The position numbers and the translations under genes are program-made. DNA of 5,828 nucleotides from a bacterium (GTDB lineage: Bacteria > 4484-113 > JAFGCY01), in the NCBI GenBank assembly GCA_020849855.1, contig JADZFO010000022.1, positions 1 to 5,828 of the forward strand, read 5' to 3'. Below are positions 4,322-5,828 of this stretch, piece by piece (position 1 is the first letter of the stretch; each line of letters opens with the position of its first letter). A model generated the notes under the pieces. That model was given only the letters and a program-made list of their open reading frames with translations. It did no database searches and had not been told where the DNA came from.

Positions 4322-5041
4322 ATGCGTAAAGTAATAATCCTTCAGGCCCGCCTGGCCAGCTCGCGCTTTCCCAACAAGGTGCTTGCTGAACTGAGCGGCA
4401 GACCCATGATCTCGCACATCATCGAGCGGCTCAAGGCCAGCAAACTGGCGGATGAGCTCAACGTGGCAATTCCTGCCGAGCCCAGCGAGGATGCGCTGGC
4501 CAATGCGCTGGAAGGCAGTGGTGTGACGATCAGCCGCGGTCATCCGACCGACGTCCTCGGCCGCTATATCCAGGCGGCGTACCAGACCGGCGCCGAGATC
4601 ATCGTGCGCGCCACTGCGGACAACCCCTTCGTCTGCCCGCAGAACCTCGACAACCAGATCCAGGCACTGCTTGATAACCCCGAGACTGACTATGTCATCA
4701 CCGAGGGGCTGCCTGTTGGTGTCACCGTGGAGACCTTTTCTCTTAAGACCCTGGAGAAGCTGGACTTCCTGGCCCGCAGCAACAACCACCGTGAGCACGT
4801 GACGCTCTACCTGCGCGAGCACCCGGGACCCTTCGTGACGAAGACCCTGCATGCTCCCGCTGAGCTGAACCGTCCGAACCTGCGGCTCACGGTCGACACG
4901 CCGGCCGAGCTGGCCCGCGTTCAGAGCCTCTATGACAAGGTCTGGACGCCCGGCAGCATCGCTGACCTCGCCAGCGCTGTGCGTATCTACGACGAAAATC
5001 CATCCGCTTATGAGCAGGTGGCGACAGCCGCCACCGCCTAA
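4322..5041 (+). CDS. SpsF-like cytidylyltransferase-family protein
   Basis: This 239-residue protein belongs to the CTP-transferase family that includes CMP-KDO synthetase and Bacillus spore coat polysaccharide protein SpsF. Such enzymes activate acidic sugars as CMP-sugars for surface glycans. It shows the nucleotide-binding N-terminus I-L-Q-A-R-L-A-S-S-R-F-P-N-K-V-L at 6-21, G-R-P-M-I at 26-30, D-V-L-G-R-Y at 77-82, R-A-T-A-D-N-P-F at 96-103, N-H-R-E-H-V-T at 155-161, and L-T-V-D-T-P-A-E-L at 189-197. SpsF-like proteins usually have D-C-P after T-A-D/G-D; here it is D-N-P. The substrate is unknown. The gene stands alone, with its own promoter and terminator, and no other glycan genes are in the window, so the pathway cannot be named. 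The - strand frame opposite it is a shadow. Confidence 0.82.
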   Translation: MRKVIILQARLASSRFPNKVLAELSGRPMISHIIERLKASKLADELNVAIPAEPSEDALANALEGSGVTISRGHPTDVLGRYIQAAYQTGAEIIVRATADNPFVCPQNLDNQIQALLDNPETDYVITEGLPVGVTVETFSLKTLEKLDFLARSNNHREHVTLYLREHPGPFVTKTLHAPAELNRPNLRLTVDTPAELARVQSLYDKVWTPGSIADLASAVRIYDENPSAYEQVATAATA

Positions 5042-5063
5042 GACCGGGTATCGGTGTTCGAGC

Positions 5064-5095
5064 AACAGCCGCCGCAAGGCGGCTGTTTGCTTTTC
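5064..5095 (+). terminator. Intrinsic terminator after the SpsF-like gene
   Basis: AACAGCCGCC (5064-5073) pairs perfectly with GGCGGCTGTT (5078-5087) around a GCAA tetraloop, followed by TGCTTTTC. It sits 22 bases after the stop codon. A 10-bp GC-rich stem, a stable loop and a T-rich tail make a typical Rho-independent terminator. Confidence 0.88.
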
Positions 5096-5138
5096 TGCGC
5101 CGGCCTCATGCAGCCCATGGCGTGGCATTCGGCGTGGC

Positions 5139-5144
5139 TATACT
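5139..5144 (+). promoter_or_regulatory. -10 box (TATACT) for a leaderless transcript
   Basis: TATACT ends 6 nt before ATG 5151, with no Shine-Dalgarno site between. The context GGCTATACTTCC resembles those before 152 and 1372. It lies after the strong terminator, so the NUDIX gene needs its own promoter. No clear -35 was seen. Confidence 0.55.
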
Positions 5145-5150
5145 TCCAGT

Positions 5151-5705
5151 ATGAGCTCTGCTGTGCAGAAGGTCTTTGAGTGCCCATGGTGGTGGGTCGA
5201 GGCGCGTCCCTATACCGACGCCGCCGGTGCCGCGCGAAACTGGTACACGGTCTGCCGGCCAAACCCTGAGACCGTGCATATCCTGGGCCTGACCGAGGAC
5301 CTGCAGGTGCCGCTGATCCGCCAGTGGCGGCCAGGTTTTGATGCCTGGCTCTGGGAGCTGCCGGCCGGGATCTGTGATGTCCCGGGCGAGGCGGTCGAAG
5401 CAGCCGCCGCACGCGAGCTGGAGGAAGAGACTGGCTACCGCGCGGAGCGCACAATCTTGCTGCTGCGCGGGACGGTCAGCCCGGGGCTGTCCAATGAGAT
5501 GTGGAACGGCTTTCTGTGCCTGGGCCTGCGGCAGGTCGGCTCTGAGCTGGGCGTCCACGGCGAGCAGATCGAACTGCACATGACGCCCTTTGCCCAGCTT
5601 GAGGAGCGCCTGCTCTCCCTTGCCGCCGCTGGAGAGTATGTGGACAGCAAGATCTTTGGCCACATCGCCCTGACCAGACGCTATCTGGAGCAGGGCAGGG
5701 ACTAG
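5151..5705 (+). CDS. NUDIX hydrolase, ADP-ribose pyrophosphatase type
   Basis: This is a 184-residue cytoplasmic enzyme. NUDIX hydrolases cleave nucleoside diphosphates linked to another group, using metal bound by the NUDIX box. Strands around W31-Y32-T33-V34 and V43-L52 precede Q58-W59-R60-P61 and W68-E69-L70-P71-A72-G73, the ADP-ribose pyrophosphatase pattern. The box runs from G73 through E80 to R88-E89-L90-E91-E92-E93-T94-G95-Y96, with all catalytic acids present. The first segment is G-x6-E instead of G-x5-E, an insertion of one residue. S110-P111-G112-L-S-N-E-M after the box fits ADP-ribose or related NDP-sugar hydrolysis. The exact substrate is inference. The frame stays open upstream to an ATG at 4932 inside the SpsF-like gene, but homology starts after 5151 and a terminator and -10 box intervene. 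The TAG stop lies in the ACTAGT that precedes the insertion sequence. Confidence 0.9.
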   Translation: MSSAVQKVFECPWWWVEARPYTDAAGAARNWYTVCRPNPETVHILGLTEDLQVPLIRQWRPGFDAWLWELPAGICDVPGEAVEAAAARELEEETGYRAERTILLLRGTVSPGLSNEMWNGFLCLGLRQVGSELGVHGEQIELHMTPFAQLEERLLSLAAAGEYVDSKIFGHIALTRRYLEQGRD

Positions 5706-5706
5706 T
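5701..5706 (+). other. IS481-type target site (ACTAGT) at the IS junction
   Basis: ACTAGT fits the NCTAGN target reported for IS481 and abuts the TGT terminus of the element at 5707. It contains the TAG stop codon of the NUDIX gene. If the target is duplicated, the same bases should follow the right end of this element, outside the window. Confidence 0.65.
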
Positions 5707-5828
5707 TGTAGTTGCTAAATAGGTTGTTCACTCGGGTGACGGCTGAGAGACTGTTGGTTGCGAAGACACCAGTCAAGCCGGAGCACCCGAATGAACATAC
5801 ACAGTTTAGCGAAAACCACGCCTGCGCA
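5707..5828 (+). mobile_element. Left end of an IS481-family insertion sequence (partial)
   Basis: The segment starts TGTAGTTGCTAAATAGGTTG. The TGT end and AATAGGTTG match the known left end of IS481, which begins TGT and has AATAGGTTGT in the same place. A leader of 84 bases follows, then the transposase start at 5791. It is in the same orientation as the element fragment at 1-123, and the two ends share the inverted-repeat pattern, so both may be copies of one element. The rest lies outside the window. Confidence 0.8.
5791..5828 (+). CDS. IS481-family transposase, N-terminal fragment
   Basis: The frame begins M-N-I-H-S-L-A-K-T-T-P-A and runs off the window. IS481 transposases typically start M-N-x-H-K-N-A-R-x-T, and the shared M-N-I-H and A-K-T-T-P agree with this. 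GGAG at 5780-5783 lies 7 nt before ATG. Only 12 residues are visible, so the call rests on this N-terminus together with the terminal repeat just upstream. Confidence 0.75.
   Translation, partial: MNIHSLAKTTPA

Noticed and set aside
4089-4334. Small open frame before the SpsF-like gene
   Set aside because: It covers the promoter, leader and ribosome binding site and has no ribosome binding site of its own.
4286-5128. Long open frame on the - strand opposite the SpsF-like gene
   Set aside because: It is a by-product of high GC. It has no recognisable domain and covers the other strand's ribosome binding site and terminator.
4932-5150. Upstream extension of the NUDIX hydrolase
   Set aside because: It overlaps the SpsF-like gene in another frame and crosses a strong terminator; NUDIX homology begins after 5151.

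Overview
The window is GC-rich bacterial DNA (roughly 60% GC by eye) lying between the tail of one IS481-family insertion sequence (bases 1-123) and the head of another (5707-5828), both on the + strand. It carries bacterial features: Shine-Dalgarno sites on several genes, sigma70-like promoters, a tRNA-Pro with encoded CCA, and an OsmC/PaiB-like gene pair. The phylum cannot be fixed from the sequence. Clusters of palindromic repeats suggest a repeat-rich environmental genome.

Left part (124-2640): two tandem copies of a two-gene unit. Each unit has a small protein with one N-terminal membrane helix, a soluble domain resembling pseudopilin-like proteins and a D-x-D-G-D-x-L-x-D acidic motif. 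Next to it is a DUF1579-family protein. Copy 1 is 152-751 plus 774-1268; copy 2 is 1372-2019 plus 2019/2076-2513. The second DUF1579 copy has an in-frame TGA at its eighth codon and can only be made by restarting at an internal ATG. Each unit is followed by a cluster of REP-like hairpins (1292-1348 and 2521-2640). The function of the unit is unknown; the pairing itself suggests that the two proteins work together at the membrane.

Middle part (2727-4047): an OsmC-type peroxiredoxin on the - strand is divergent from a PaiB-like FMN-binding protein on the + strand. The latter converges on a tRNA-Pro(GGG) gene on the - strand that has its own TATAAT promoter.

Right part (4182-5705): an SpsF-like nucleotidyltransferase has a good promoter, a leader of about 100 nt with a Shine-Dalgarno site, and a strong intrinsic terminator. 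It is followed by a NUDIX hydrolase (ADP-ribose pyrophosphatase type) whose TAG stop lies within the CTAG target of the right-hand IS481-family element.

A recurring feature is a TANNNT -10-like hexamer 6-7 nt before the start codon of four genes that lack a Shine-Dalgarno site (152, 1372, 3274, 5151). The genes at 774, 2019, 3167 and 4322 have clear Shine-Dalgarno sites. This points to leaderless transcription of the first genes of transcription units. The most interesting material is the duplicated membrane-protein/DUF1579 unit, its nonsense mutation, the leaderless pattern, and the direct IS481 copies around the segment.
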